Shown here: piece by piece, positions 8,921 through 17,710 of the stretch
Position numbering within the stretch: the first letter of the stretch is position 1
How the letters are laid out: each line of letters begins with the position of its first letter
DNA from: Gluconobacter sphaericus NBRC 12467
GTDB taxonomy: Bacteria > Pseudomonadota > Alphaproteobacteria > Acetobacterales > Acetobacteraceae
NCBI RefSeq assembly: GCF_006539125.1
Contig: NZ_BJMK01000010.1
Location: 1 to 57,911 of the forward strand
Length of the DNA stretch: 57,911 nucleotides
Direction of reading: 5' to 3'
Notes under the pieces: generated by a model
Told to the model about the DNA's origin: nothing
The model's database searches: none
What the model saw: only the letters and a program-made list of their open reading frames with translations
Made by a program: the position numbers and the translations under genes

Positions 8921-9544
8921 TCAGACCGTAAAGAGTGCCGCAGCCGTGGCGCGCTGACGGACCTTGTCCGCATCGAATGTGCCGGCCGTCACCCAGGACC
9001 CACCGACACAAGCTACGGACGGCAGCGCCAACCAGTCCGGTGCGCTCTCTTCCGTAATGCCGCCCGTAGGACAGAAGCGGATATTGCTACCGAACACACT
9101 GGCCAAACTCTTGAGCGCAGGAATGCCGCCATTCGTCACGGCCGGGAAGAACTTGAAACGCGACAGACCCAGATCCAGACCACGCATAATGTCGCCCGCA
9201 TTCGCCACACCCGGCAGGAACGGGACATCATGCTCGACCGACGCCTTTGCCAGCGCCTCGGTCAGACCGGGGCTGACGATGAAGCGTGCACCCGCCTTAA
9301 CGGCACGGTCCATATCGGACGGATTCAACACCGTACCGGCACCTACCAGTGCGCCCGGTACTTTCGACATTTCTTCAATGACTTCAAGGGCGCAGGGGGT
9401 CCGCAGTGTAACTTCTAGTGTGGACAGTCCACCGGCCACCAGTGCTTCGGCCATAGGGCGGGCCTGCGCCACGTCATTGACCACCAGCACCGGCATGACC
9501 GGACAGCGGTTCATGACGGCGTCGAGTTTGGCAGTATCGATCAT
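8921..9544 (-). CDS. eda: 2-dehydro-3-deoxy-phosphogluconate (KDPG) aldolase
   Basis: Eda splits KDPG into pyruvate and glyceraldehyde 3-phosphate, the second step of the Entner-Doudoroff pathway. The 207-residue protein shows the class I aldolase features: LEVTLRTP with the catalytic Glu, GAGTVLNP, and SRFKFFPA with the Schiff-base Lys, then the phosphate-binding CPTGGI. The ATG at 9544 is preferred over the TTG just before it because a GGAAGAG site sits at the right distance. It follows edd by 12 bases and is surely cotranscribed with it. Confidence 0.97.
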   Translation of the reverse strand: MIDTAKLDAVMNRCPVMPVLVVNDVAQARPMAEALVAGGLSTLEVTLRTPCALEVIEEMSKVPGALVGAGTVLNPSDMDRAVKAGARFIVSPGLTEALAKASVEHDVPFLPGVANAGDIMRGLDLGLSRFKFFPAVTNGGIPALKSLASVFGSNIRFCPTGGITEESAPDWLALPSVACVGGSWVTAGTFDADKVRQRATAAALFTV

Positions 9545-9556
9545 CAAAACTCTTCC

Positions 9557-11404
9557 TTAGTGAATGTCATCGCCAACAGCTTCGGTCACGCGATACATCT
9601 GAGCCAGCATCGCGGATCCGCCGGCCTCGGCCGGATCATGCACCGAACGCATCAGCGCGAACAGTTCGCGGCCCGTTCCCAACGCCGGGAGCGGCGGAGA
9701 AACCGGCTTGCGGCTCTCCCACTCGGCGGCATCCACCAGAGCCTCGATCTGCCCCGTTGCGGCGCAGACACGGATCATGTCGCCGTCCCGCACACGGGCG
9801 ATCGCCCCCCCAACCTGCGCTTCGGGGCCAACGTGAATGGCTGCTGGCACCTTGCCGCTCGCGCCGGACATGCGTCCATCCGTCAGCAGAGCAACCTTAA
9901 ATCCGCGATCCTGAAGAACACCCAGCGCCGGGGTCAGCTTGTGAAGCTCCGGCATACCATTGGCTTCTGGCCCCTGGAACCGGACGACCACAACAACATC
10001 GCGCTCCAGTTCACCGTTCTGATAGGCCGTGATGACGTCTTGCTGGTCCTGGAAAACCCGTGCCGGCGCTTCAACAGTCAGATGTTCAGGCGCAATAGCG
10101 CTGCTCTTGTAAATCGCGCGCCCTAGGTTACCAGTCATCAAGCGCATACCGCCATCTGGACGGAAAGGCGTAGCCACATCACGCAGGATATCGGTGTCCG
10201 TGGACGGCTTTGCGTGGCTGTAAACAAGCTCGTCGCCTTCAAGCGAGGCGCGACGGGCATAATCAGAGAAACCACCACGCGAGACCGTCAGGATGTCCTT
10301 GTGCAACATGCCGGCGCGCGTCAGTTCAGCAATCACGGTCGGCATACCACCCACGCGGTTGAACGCGTTCACGTCCTCGGAACCGCTCGGATAAACACGG
10401 CTAATCAGCGGCACCGCGGACGACAGACGGCTGATGTCTTCCCAGTCGATCAGAATACCAGCGGCCCGGGCAATAGCCGGAAGATGGATCGAATGGTTGG
10501 TGGAACCACCCGTCGCCAACAGCCCAACGGCCGCGTTCACGATAGCCCTTTCATCCACGCAATGGGCGAGCGGACGGACATCCTCGCCGTTCAGACCGAT
10601 TTCCGCGAGGCGATGAATCCCCGAGCGGGTCATAGCCTGACGCAGCTTTGTATTGGGGTTGATGAACGCCGAATCCGGCATCATCAGACCCATGATTTCG
10701 ACCATCATCTGGTTCGTATTGGCCGTTCCATAGAACGTGCAGGTTCCCGCGCTGTGATAGGAGGCGTTTTCCGCTTCCATCAGTTCAGCCTGTCCGACCT
10801 TGCCCTGAACATAGAGCTGGCGGATGCGCTGCTTTTCCTTGTTCGGAAGGCCGGACGGCATCGGACCAGCCGGGATCAGCATGGTTGGCAGATGGCCAAA
10901 GCGCAGGGCGCCCATCAAAAGCCCCGGTACGATCTTGTCGCAGATCCCGAGCAGCGCCACACTTTCGAACATACCATGGCTCAGACCAACCGCCGTGGAC
11001 ATGGCAATCACGTCACGGGAGAACAGGGACAGCTCCATCCCCTCTTGCCCCTGCGTCACGCCGTCACACATGGCCGGCGCGCCGCCTGCAACCTGGGCCG
11101 TCGCGCCGACTTCGCGGGCAAACAGCTTGATCTGCTCGGGATAACGACCATAAGGCTGATGTGCCGAGAGCATATCATTATAAGTCGTAATTATGCCGAT
11201 ATTGGTGCCGGTGGGACGCATCAGTTCCGACTTATCGGAGCTTGATGCTGCGATGGCATGAGCCAGATTCCCGCAGGCTAGCTTGGGCCGTAGCACACCT
11301 TTGGCACGATTGCGCTCCATCAGGGCGAGATACCGGCGACGGGAGACTTTCGAACGCTCGATGATACGGGCAGTCACGCTCTCGACGACGGAATTCAGAG
11401 ACAT
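9557..11404 (-). CDS. edd: 6-phosphogluconate dehydratase
   Basis: Edd is the iron-sulfur dehydratase that turns 6-phosphogluconate into KDPG. The 615-residue protein has all signatures of the IlvD/Edd family: MCDGVTQGQEGMELS, ALLGICDKIVPG, SAGTCTFYGTANTNQ, TGGSTNHSIHLPA and the C-terminal LTDGRMSGASGK. The cluster cysteines fall inside these motifs. Length matches Edd rather than IlvD. It leads the edd-eda unit after a 412-base gap that must contain its promoter. In acetic acid bacteria, which generally lack phosphofructokinase, this pathway and the pentose phosphate cycle carry sugar flux (family knowledge). Confidence 0.98.
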   Translation of the reverse strand: MSLNSVVESVTARIIERSKVSRRRYLALMERNRAKGVLRPKLACGNLAHAIAASSSDKSELMRPTGTNIGIITTYNDMLSAHQPYGRYPEQIKLFAREVGATAQVAGGAPAMCDGVTQGQEGMELSLFSRDVIAMSTAVGLSHGMFESVALLGICDKIVPGLLMGALRFGHLPTMLIPAGPMPSGLPNKEKQRIRQLYVQGKVGQAELMEAENASYHSAGTCTFYGTANTNQMMVEIMGLMMPDSAFINPNTKLRQAMTRSGIHRLAEIGLNGEDVRPLAHCVDERAIVNAAVGLLATGGSTNHSIHLPAIARAAGILIDWEDISRLSSAVPLISRVYPSGSEDVNAFNRVGGMPTVIAELTRAGMLHKDILTVSRGGFSDYARRASLEGDELVYSHAKPSTDTDILRDVATPFRPDGGMRLMTGNLGRAIYKSSAIAPEHLTVEAPARVFQDQQDVITAYQNGELERDVVVVVRFQGPEANGMPELHKLTPALGVLQDRGFKVALLTDGRMSGASGKVPAAIHVGPEAQVGGAIARVRDGDMIRVCAATGQIEALVDAAEWESRKPVSPPLPALGTGRELFALMRSVHDPAEAGGSAMLAQMYRVTEAVGDDIH

Positions 11405-11816
11405 CTGGAAATACTCGCTACTCGGCTGATGCCTGCAATGCGTTCAGGAAAGGCCGACTTTCCGGCGCAAAGCACGGTATCGTGATTGAACCATCGTACA
11501 TACGGAAAGCCCTTCCCCAGAGCAAGCCATCCGCAAATGAAAACCTTAATATTCTCATTTTTATTTCAAGGAATCATTCCATATGGCATCTTAGTTCCAA
11601 AAATAACATCACCACAGCAACAATGCGAATGAGATGTGTTAATTCCGGTTTTCAGAAATCTCCTTCAGCCCCGCACAGAAATTGACGTACAAAACTAGAA
11701 GCGTCGACAAAAAAAACCGGAAAGACCTACTGTCACTAAATGATCGGTAATTTGCTCGATCTGTCCCCATGAAATACCCATAAGAGTCAGAAGCGAATAT
11801 TCACGGAGACGATATC
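11405..11816. promoter_or_regulatory. Divergent intergenic region, edd and the YfdX gene
   Basis: This 412-base gap separates edd (minus) from the YfdX-type gene (plus), so it must hold both promoters. An AT-rich core near 11535-11600 contains AAATGA at 11535-11540 and TCATTT at 11555-11560 as inverted arms spaced 14 bases apart, a plausible operator. A GGAG ribosome site precedes the ATG at 11817. I could not pick a convincing -35/-10 pair and saw no convincing gene inside. Confidence 0.4.
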
Positions 11817-12506
11817 ATGAAATTCATTCCCGCCATGGCTGCGATTTCAACCCTTCTCTGCGCAACACCCCTGGCCGGCGCCGCTTCACTTCACTCACAT
11901 TGGGAGCAGTTCAAGGCACACCGGGCTTTTCATCACCTTTCCGCTGATGGTCAGCGCGCCTTTCAGGACATCATGAACGCCCGTGACATCCTGCAGACAG
12001 GCGGCAAGACCGAGGCGGCCATTCCGGCACTTTATGATGCCCAGAAGCGCCTCGCCGCTGCTGAAAAGGCTGACAAGAAGTTTCAGGCCGCCGAAAGCGA
12101 TCTGCACCCCGCCCCGCAACACCCCGTGGCAACAAACCATCAGCCTGTTGTGGGACAAACCGACTGGCTTCCAGTTGGCGGTGAGTTCATCGTGAATGAA
12201 ACTCTTGCTCCCGAAAAGAAGACGGCTATTGCCTCGGCCAATGCGCAGCTGAAATCCGGCAACACGGATCAGGCCGCTGAAACCATGAAGGTTGTCGGCG
12301 AAGATGCAGACTTCATTCTGGCGCTTGCTCCTATCACGCCGGTCCAAGGCGCAGTCTACCGTGCGACCGTGTTCACAGAAGGCCATCATCCGCAGGACGC
12401 TGTTGATGCGCTGACTCAGGCTCTGGATTCGGTGATCTTCGTCTCCGAAAGCGCTGTCGAATCACAGGCCCCGGCCACCGCGGCTCCGGCAGCTGCCACT
12501 AAGTAA
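11817..12506 (+). CDS. Secreted YfdX family protein
   Basis: The 229-residue product has a signal peptide (MKFIPAMAAISTLLCATPLAGA, cleavage near 22), a helical domain with a run of short Ala-rich helices (RAFQDIMNARDILQTGG, ALYDAQKRLAAAEKADKKF), then PVGGEFIVNE and a second repeat-like helical pair (AIASANAQLKSGNTDQAAE), and an Ala/Pro-rich tail. This is the layout of YfdX, a periplasmic protein of unclear role linked in enterics to acid and oxalate stress. It is monocistronic, with a strong terminator right behind it. Acid stress would suit an acid-producing host, but that is inference. Confidence 0.75.
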   Translation: MKFIPAMAAISTLLCATPLAGAASLHSHWEQFKAHRAFHHLSADGQRAFQDIMNARDILQTGGKTEAAIPALYDAQKRLAAAEKADKKFQAAESDLHPAPQHPVATNHQPVVGQTDWLPVGGEFIVNETLAPEKKTAIASANAQLKSGNTDQAAETMKVVGEDADFILALAPITPVQGAVYRATVFTEGHHPQDAVDALTQALDSVIFVSESAVESQAPATAAPAAATK

Positions 12507-12530
12507 TCTTCAAGGGCCCAGCCCTCAGAC

Positions 12531-12569
12531 AAAAAAAAGCGCTGCAGGCCAGACCTGCAGCGCTTTTTT
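12531..12569. terminator. Strong bidirectional intrinsic terminator
   Basis: AAAAAAGCGCTGCAGG (12533-12548) pairs perfectly with CCTGCAGCGCTTTTTT (12554-12569) around a 5-base loop. The T-run on either strand makes it work both ways, ending the YfdX gene on plus and the NIPSNAP gene on minus, which converge here. Confidence 0.93.
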
Positions 12570-12590
12570 GCGCTGGCTCTTCAATATGCC

Positions 12591-13160
12591 TCAACTCCAA
12601 GCGGAGCCCTCTGCCGGAAGCAGAATCGTATTTTCCATGTTAACCAGCCCACTACCGATTTTCGGCGGCCATACACCCGTGGCCACGGCCTGCGCCCGGA
12701 TTTCCAGACGGGCATTCATGTCCGCATACGGCCAGATATGCGCCAGCCGAGGCGTTCCCTCAATCGAGATCATCCCGCAAAGCAGCGGAGACAGCTCCAG
12801 ACGGAGCGGAACCGCAGCGGCAAAAGCCTCTTCCACGTTTCCGACCTGTCCGAGCTTCAGATCGTAACAGCGCCATTCATAGAGGCTGCCGTGCTCCCCG
12901 GCCGGAAGCAGCGGGGAAATAATGCGCCAGCTTGTCACCGCAACATTCTGGACAGGCTCTTCCGGAATAGCTGCAAGCACATCCGGACGCCCTTCCAGAA
13001 GAGCATTATAGGTATCTGCTGTTCGGAAAAGAACAACTCGGTTCAGGACACCGATCTCACTCACCCAAACGGCGAGCCCGTCACGCCCCGTGAGGGCAGA
13101 AACCACCTGCGGCATCTGTCCGATGCGGACATCGAGAACGATGGTTTCTGCGTAGCTCAT
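12591..13160 (-). CDS. NIPSNAP family protein
   Basis: The 189-residue product appears to contain a NIPSNAP (dimeric ferredoxin-like) domain in two halves: about 1-90 with NRVVLFRTADTYNALLEGR, and about 92-180 with the signature LYEWRCYDLKLGQVGNVEEAF and LAHIWPYADMNARLEIRAQA. Bacterial NIPSNAPs have no settled function. A GGAG site precedes the ATG. It lies 14 bases downstream of accC in the opposite sense of reading order (accC ends at 13175 only after it starts at 14527), that is, this gene begins upstream of 13160 and is separated from the accC stop by 14 bases, so it is probably the last gene of the aroQ-accB-accC unit. Confidence 0.75.
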   Translation of the reverse strand: MSYAETIVLDVRIGQMPQVVSALTGRDGLAVWVSEIGVLNRVVLFRTADTYNALLEGRPDVLAAIPEEPVQNVAVTSWRIISPLLPAGEHGSLYEWRCYDLKLGQVGNVEEAFAAAVPLRLELSPLLCGMISIEGTPRLAHIWPYADMNARLEIRAQAVATGVWPPKIGSGLVNMENTILLPAEGSAWS

Positions 13161-13174
13161 GGGCTGTCTCCGGT

Positions 13175-14527
13175 TTATTTCCCTGCCTGCTGGGCAGCGA
13201 CAAAATTTTCCAGCCAGTGGATCGTATAATCCCCCTTCTGAAAAGACGGGTCCGCCAGAATCTTCTGGTGCAGCGGAATAACCGTCTTCACACCGTCAAC
13301 CACGCATTCATCCAGGGCCCGCTGCATACGGGCAATGGCTTCAGCGCGCGTGGGGGCATGCACGATCAGTTTGGCGATCATGCTGTCGTAGTAAGGCGGG
13401 ATGCGATAACCAGCGTAAATCGCGCTGTCCATACGAACGCCCAATCCACCCGGAGCATGAAACACCTTGATCGTACCGGGGCTCGGCATGAAGGTTTCCG
13501 GGTCTTCCGCATTGATGCGGCACTCGATCGCATGACCGGACATCTTGATGTCCGACTGCGTGTACCCAAGCGGCTCACCAGAGGCGATCCGGATCTGCTC
13601 ACGCACGAGATCCACGTTGCAGACCATCTCCGTCACCGGATGCTCGACCTGAAGACGCGTGTTCATCTCGATGAAGCAGAACTGGCCGTCCTGATACAGG
13701 AACTCCAGCGTGCCCGCATTGCGATAGCCCATGCGCGAAAGGGCCTCGGTCGCTGTGCGGCCAATTTCCTCACGTTCGGCGTCAGTCAGGGCCGGTGAAC
13801 CGGCTTCTTCCAGCAGTTTCTGGTGACGGCGCTGGAGCGAACAGTCACGCTCTCCGAAATGCACGACATTGCCATGCGCATCGCCAAGAATCTGAAGCTC
13901 GATATGACGCGGACGGTTGAGATACTTTTCGAGATAGACCTCGTCATTGCCGAAAGCGGCACGGGCTTCGGCACGGGCGACCGACCAGGCTTCCTCGATG
14001 TCGTCCGCCGTCATCGCGACCTTCATCCCACGTCCGCCACCACCGGCAGCAGCCTTGATGAGGACCGGATAGCCGACCTTGTCCGCAACTTCACGCGCGG
14101 CCTGCAAGTCCGCCAGACCGCCATCGGACCCCGGCACCAGCGGCACGCCGAGCGCGCGCATGGTCGTCTTGGCGGCAATCTTGTCGCCCATCGTGCGGAT
14201 ATGCTCGGCGGTCGGACCGATGAAGACAAGACCGTGTTCTTCTACGGTCTCAGCAAATTCGGCATTTTCCGACAGAAAGCCATAGCCGGGATGAATGGCG
14301 TCTGCTCCCGTGATCATCGCAGCCGAAAGGATGGCGGCAACATTCAGATAGGAATCGCGCGCACTCGGCGGACCGATGCAGACGGCTTCGTCCGCAAGGC
14401 GCACATGCATCGCATCGGCGTCTGCCGTCGAATGCACGGCAACGGTTTTGATGCCCATCTCGCGGCAGGCGCGCTGGATCCGCAGCGCGATCTCACCCCG
14501 GTTGGCAATGAGGACCTTGGAAATCAT
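13175..14527 (-). CDS. accC: Acetyl-CoA carboxylase, biotin carboxylase subunit
   Basis: AccC carboxylates biotin on AccB using ATP and bicarbonate, the first half-reaction of fatty acid synthesis. The 450-residue product has the N-terminal domain ([20 protein letters not shown]), the ATP-grasp domain with the Gly-rich loop [13 protein letters not shown], and [17 protein letters not shown] with the catalytic Glu and Arg, then the C-terminal domain. Length is standard. Its ATG shares one base with the accB stop (TAATG), so the two subunits are translationally coupled, as in many bacteria. Confidence 0.98.
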   Translation of the reverse strand: MISKVLIANRGEIALRIQRACREMGIKTVAVHSTADADAMHVRLADEAVCIGPPSARDSYLNVAAILSAAMITGADAIHPGYGFLSENAEFAETVEEHGLVFIGPTAEHIRTMGDKIAAKTTMRALGVPLVPGSDGGLADLQAAREVADKVGYPVLIKAAAGGGGRGMKVAMTADDIEEAWSVARAEARAAFGNDEVYLEKYLNRPRHIELQILGDAHGNVVHFGERDCSLQRRHQKLLEEAGSPALTDAEREEIGRTATEALSRMGYRNAGTLEFLYQDGQFCFIEMNTRLQVEHPVTEMVCNVDLVREQIRIASGEPLGYTQSDIKMSGHAIECRINAEDPETFMPSPGTIKVFHAPGGLGVRMDSAIYAGYRIPPYYDSMIAKLIVHAPTRAEAIARMQRALDECVVDGVKTVIPLHQKILADPSFQKGDYTIHWLENFVAAQQAGK

Positions 14528-14982
14528 TACTCGATGATCGCCAGAGCTTCGCCGAACTCGACCGGCTGACCGGATTCAACAAGGAACTTCGTCAGCGTAC
14601 CGGCACGGGGGGCCTTGATCTGGTTGAAGGTCTTCATGGCTTCGATGAGCATGATCGTCTGACCCGCAGTCACCGTCTGGCCTTCGACGGCGAACGGCGG
14701 AGAGGCCGGATCGGGTGTCAGATAGGCAACACCAACCATTGGGCTCGGCACCATACCCGGGTGCTTGGCCGGATCAGCCGGAGCCGCAACAGCGGCGACA
14801 ACAGCCGGGGCAGCGGGTGCCGCAGCGGCCTGAACCGGAGCAGCAGCCTGAACCACATTGACGTTGCGGGCCACGCGGATACGGCTGTCCGCTTCGGAAA
14901 TCTCGATTTCGGTCAGGCCGGTCTGTGTCAGAATATCGGCCAATGCCCGGATGGCATCCTTGTCCACGAGCATACGGCTCAT
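14527..14982 (-). CDS. accB: Acetyl-CoA carboxylase, biotin carboxyl carrier protein
   Basis: AccB carries biotin between the carboxylase and transferase. The 151-residue product has the N-terminal [18 protein letters not shown], an Ala/Pro-rich flexible linker (about 45-75), and the C-terminal biotinyl domain with the biotinylation site EAMKTFNQI, where the attachment Lys is intact; most homologues have EAMKMMNQI. The ATG at 14982 overlaps the aroQ stop as ATGA; upstream open frame overlapping aroQ shows no homology and was excluded. Confidence 0.97.
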   Translation of the reverse strand: MSRMLVDKDAIRALADILTQTGLTEIEISEADSRIRVARNVNVVQAAAPVQAAAAPAAPAVVAAVAAPADPAKHPGMVPSPMVGVAYLTPDPASPPFAVEGQTVTAGQTIMLIEAMKTFNQIKAPRAGTLTKFLVESGQPVEFGEALAIIE

Positions 14983-15428
14983 CCTTCGTCTTCGATCATG
15001 TCGGTTATTGCCTGAAGCGCGTGCGCATATCCCCTGACGCCGAGGCCACAGATCACGCCGATGGCGGCCTGCGAGACGTAAGTGTGATGACGGAACGGCT
15101 CCCTGCGATGAATATTGGAAATATGAACCTCGACCACTGGCAGCTCGACGGCCAGAAGCGCGTCGAGCAGGGCAATCGAGGTGTGTCCATAAGCTGCGGG
15201 ATTGATCACGATTCCGTCTGCACGGCCGCGACATTCCTGAACCCAGGACACAAGCTCACCCTCTCCGTTCGTCTGGCGGAAATCAATGGCGACATCAAGC
15301 CGTTCGGCAGCCTGAATGCACACCTGCTCGACATCATCGAGCGTGGCGTGACCATAGATTCCGGGCTGTCGAAGACCCAGCATATTGAGATTCGGACCGT
15401 TGAGAACGGTGATCAGAGGGCGTTTCAT
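14979..15428 (-). CDS. aroQ: Type II 3-dehydroquinate dehydratase
   Basis: AroQ dehydrates 3-dehydroquinate in the shikimate pathway. The 149-residue protein shows ITVLNGPNLNMLGLRQPGIYG with the catalytic Tyr, RQTNGEGELVSWVQ, INPAAYGHTS and VEVHISNIHRREPFRHHTY with the active-site His. Two positions differ from the commonest wording (INPGAYTHTS; an HE in RQSNHEGEL is here GE), which is within known variation. I chose the ATG at 15428 because MKRPLITVLNGPN is the usual start; an in-frame ATG at 15461 would add 11 residues. It heads aroQ-accB-accC, a common alphaproteobacterial grouping. Confidence 0.95.
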   Translation of the reverse strand: MKRPLITVLNGPNLNMLGLRQPGIYGHATLDDVEQVCIQAAERLDVAIDFRQTNGEGELVSWVQECRGRADGIVINPAAYGHTSIALLDALLAVELPVVEVHISNIHRREPFRHHTYVSQAAIGVICGLGVRGYAHALQAITDMIEDEG

Positions 15429-15581
15429 CTGGCCGCGCGATAGCACTTTCGGAGCTGTCATGAAAGCGTCATTGCCCTATTGCTGCCGTCTTCAGGGTAT
15501 CCAAAAAGGGACAGGGCCGCATTTTTGTGCTATCTGGTGCGATCTGAGCCCGCCCCGTCCACTGGAGAAGAACCTGATATA

Positions 15582-16226
15582 GTGCGCTTTGATCTGTCTG
15601 TCCTTCGCAATCCCTCACGTTGTATTCCCCTGCGCAGCATGACGTTCGCCGTGGCGCTTGCCGGGCTGGCCAGTCATCACGCCGCTCACGCGAGCGACGA
15701 TTCTGCCGTGATTGGAACGCCGAAGACGAGCTGGGCAGACTCCGTTCGGGCCGCACTTGCAAACCGTGCCCACCAGGCCGCTCACGTCTGGTCCCAGCAT
15801 GGCATGGCGAGCTGGTATGGACGGCATTTTCATGGACGACGCACGGCCAGCGGGACGACATTCAACACCAACGATCTGACAGCAGCGCACCCTTCCCTGC
15901 CTCTCGGCACGAAGCTTCTCGTGACATCGCAGGATACGGGACGCTCCGTCGTAGTGACGGTCAATGACCGTGGGCCTTTCAACAGCCGCATCATTGACCT
16001 GTCCCATGCCGCTGCTGCAAAGATCGGCATGCTCGGCGCAGGCACGGCTCATGTCACAATTGCGAAGATGACGGATATTGCGCCGCCCCTGCATCCCGCC
16101 ACGGAGCCGGAAGTAGCCGAGGCCGATCCGTCGGACACGAGCGCACAGGCCATTCAGGCGGCGGGAACCAGCATCGCCCCCGTCTCACAGGGCAGCGACA
16201 CACACCGTACGCCGCACCACCACTGA
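15582..16226 (+). CDS. RlpA-like septal ring / double-psi beta-barrel protein
   Basis: RlpA proteins are envelope proteins that bind or cut denuded peptidoglycan at the septum. The double-psi barrel is obvious at about 75-165: ASWYGRHFHGRRTASGTTFN, HPSLPLGTKLLVTS, VVVTVNDRGPF and IIDLSHAAAAKIGML. The N-terminus looks like an export signal (RSMTFAVALAGLASHHAAHA) with no lipobox Cys, so it is secreted rather than a lipoprotein. No SPOR domain follows; the tail is low complexity and ends HRTPHHH. The start is probably GTG at 15582 behind a GGAGAAG site; ATG at 15639 is the alternative. Confidence 0.88.
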   Translation: MRFDLSVLRNPSRCIPLRSMTFAVALAGLASHHAAHASDDSAVIGTPKTSWADSVRAALANRAHQAAHVWSQHGMASWYGRHFHGRRTASGTTFNTNDLTAAHPSLPLGTKLLVTSQDTGRSVVVTVNDRGPFNSRIIDLSHAAAAKIGMLGAGTAHVTIAKMTDIAPPLHPATEPEVAEADPSDTSAQAIQAAGTSIAPVSQGSDTHRTPHHH

Positions 16227-16234
16227 TCTTTACG

Positions 16235-16260
16235 GCTGCCTGACCTTACTGTCAGGCAGC
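16235..16260. terminator. Hairpin between convergent rlpA-like and yihY-like genes
   Basis: GCTGCCTGAC (16235-16244) pairs perfectly with GTCAGGCAGC (16251-16260) across a 6-base loop. It lies between two convergent genes and contains the stop codon of the YihY gene. No T-run follows on either strand, so it may be a weak or Rho-assisted terminator. Confidence 0.5.
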
Positions 16261-17298
16261 TCCGGGCTGAGGAGGCACTTCCTGACTCTGACCGGCCCGG
16301 GCTTCGAGGCTGGCATTCAACTCCGCCCCGAACAGCACCACATACGCGCTCACGAAAAGCCACATCATGATGGCAGCCACGGCACCAAGTGGCCCGTAGG
16401 TTGCGCCGTAGCTCGCGAAATGCGCGACATACCATGAGAAACCCAGCGACGTGATGACCCACAGGATGGTCGCGAGTGCCGAACCCGGAAAAATCCAGCG
16501 CCACTGTGTATGCACGCGGCAGGGGGCAAAGCGGTAGAGCAGCGTCACGGCGATAAAAACAAACAGCAGCATCAACAGCGGTGCAAGCGTGTGCACGACC
16601 ATCGGCGCGCCGTAAGAGAGCAGCAGATCAACCGGAAATGGCGGATCGCTCAGGAAACTGACATGACGCGGCAGGTAATCCACCAGTGCCGGTGCAGCCA
16701 CCATCAGGGCCAGTGTCAGCGCAGCCCCCAGAATGGCCGTCAACGTAGTGGATAGTGCGATGGCCTGGAACTTCAGGAAGCTCCTGGTTTCCTGCGCATT
16801 ATAAGCCATGTTGAGCGCGGAAAGGACCGACTTCGTGCTTGCCGAAGCCGACCACAGGGCGACTGCGAGCGAGAAGATCAGCCCGATCGTTAGCGACGAA
16901 TGAGGCTGGGAAATCAGTTCGTGAATCCGATCCCCGATCAGAGTGTAAGCTGAGGGCGGCAGGAGATCGCGGAGGACTTCGAGCTGCGGCTCAACTGTCT
17001 GCAGGTCAAACGCCAGACCATATAGGGAAATCAGGCTGGAAATGGCCGGAAAAAGGGAGAGCGTGGCGTAAAAGGCGCATCCCGCAGCCGACAGCGATGT
17101 CTGGCTTGAGCCCACTTCAGCAAACAGATGCTTCGCGATGACGCGCCAGGCCGCATGATGTAGCCGGTCCGGAGACGATGCGGCATCCGAATCAGTCGTG
17201 CCTGCTACAGCAGATTCGGGTCCGGATTCCGAAGGTACGGCATGTTCCGACCCGGTTCGGGAGCCGGAGAGAGGCGCAGATTCGGGTGTCAAGCTCAC
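16252..17298 (-). CDS. YihY/UPF0761 family inner membrane protein
   Basis: The 348-residue protein has a Ser/Ala-rich cytoplasmic N-terminus (1-50), then about six membrane segments with family wording: LSAAGCAFYATLSLFPAIS, SLAVALWSASASTKSVLSAL and NMAYNAQETRSFLKFQ, and the C-terminal YGATYGPLGAVAAIMMWLF. The family was once called ribonuclease BN in error; its function is unknown. The start is GTG at 17298 with a GAGG site. It converges with the RlpA-like gene. Confidence 0.9.
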   Translation of the reverse strand: MSLTPESAPLSGSRTGSEHAVPSESGPESAVAGTTDSDAASSPDRLHHAAWRVIAKHLFAEVGSSQTSLSAAGCAFYATLSLFPAISSLISLYGLAFDLQTVEPQLEVLRDLLPPSAYTLIGDRIHELISQPHSSLTIGLIFSLAVALWSASASTKSVLSALNMAYNAQETRSFLKFQAIALSTTLTAILGAALTLALMVAAPALVDYLPRHVSFLSDPPFPVDLLLSYGAPMVVHTLAPLLMLLFVFIAVTLLYRFAPCRVHTQWRWIFPGSALATILWVITSLGFSWYVAHFASYGATYGPLGAVAAIMMWLFVSAYVVLFGAELNASLEARAGQSQEVPPQPGAA

Positions 17299-17710
17299 GC
17301 AGGGTGTCCTCGGCAGTTTCCTGTTAGGGCAGCAGTCTTGGCATCTTTGCCGCTATTTACCGGACTGTCCGTAACGAACGTCCATATTGAACGACATGAG
17401 CCAGTACAGACGCGGAAGATGCCTTCAGCGTTCCGAATTCGCCCTGATTCAATTCACCAATATTGGCAAAACCATCACAATGCAAAATTATCGGTTGCGT
17501 GACAGGCGATTTGGTCTCATATCCCGCCCTCACGCAGCAACGCACGTGCCACTGGCCCACTCGAGGTTACGCAACGACGTCAAGCGTTCTGGCCTTCAGG
17601 AATCCACCCTTTACGGATTCCCGCTATTCGCCGGTCCGTTCGACCGTTTCGCAACATACTCGCAGGGCGATATCGTTCCCTGACGAGTCCGGTTCTGGGA
17701 ATTGAGTGTC
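17299..17710 (+). promoter_or_regulatory. Long leader of the ornithine/lysine decarboxylase gene (speF-type candidate)
   Basis: About 410 bases separate the divergent YihY gene from the decarboxylase, far more than a promoter needs. No convincing coding sequence was found. The segment 17387-17530 reads like a structured RNA rather than spacer (GGAAGATGCCTTCAG, TTCACCAATATTGG), and a hairpin GGAATCC at 17599-17605 with GGATTCC at 17615-17621 follows. The known speF RNA motif sits ahead of COG0019 decarboxylases in diverse alphaproteobacteria, and the gene here is of that class, so a speF-like leader is a reasonable inference from position. I could not verify the consensus. Confidence 0.3.

Noticed and set aside
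8818-8973. Longer N-terminus for the membrane hydrolase next to purH.
   Set aside because: It would overlap eda and adds Arg/Ser-rich sequence with no family match, whereas GTG 8817 gives the usual N-terminus.
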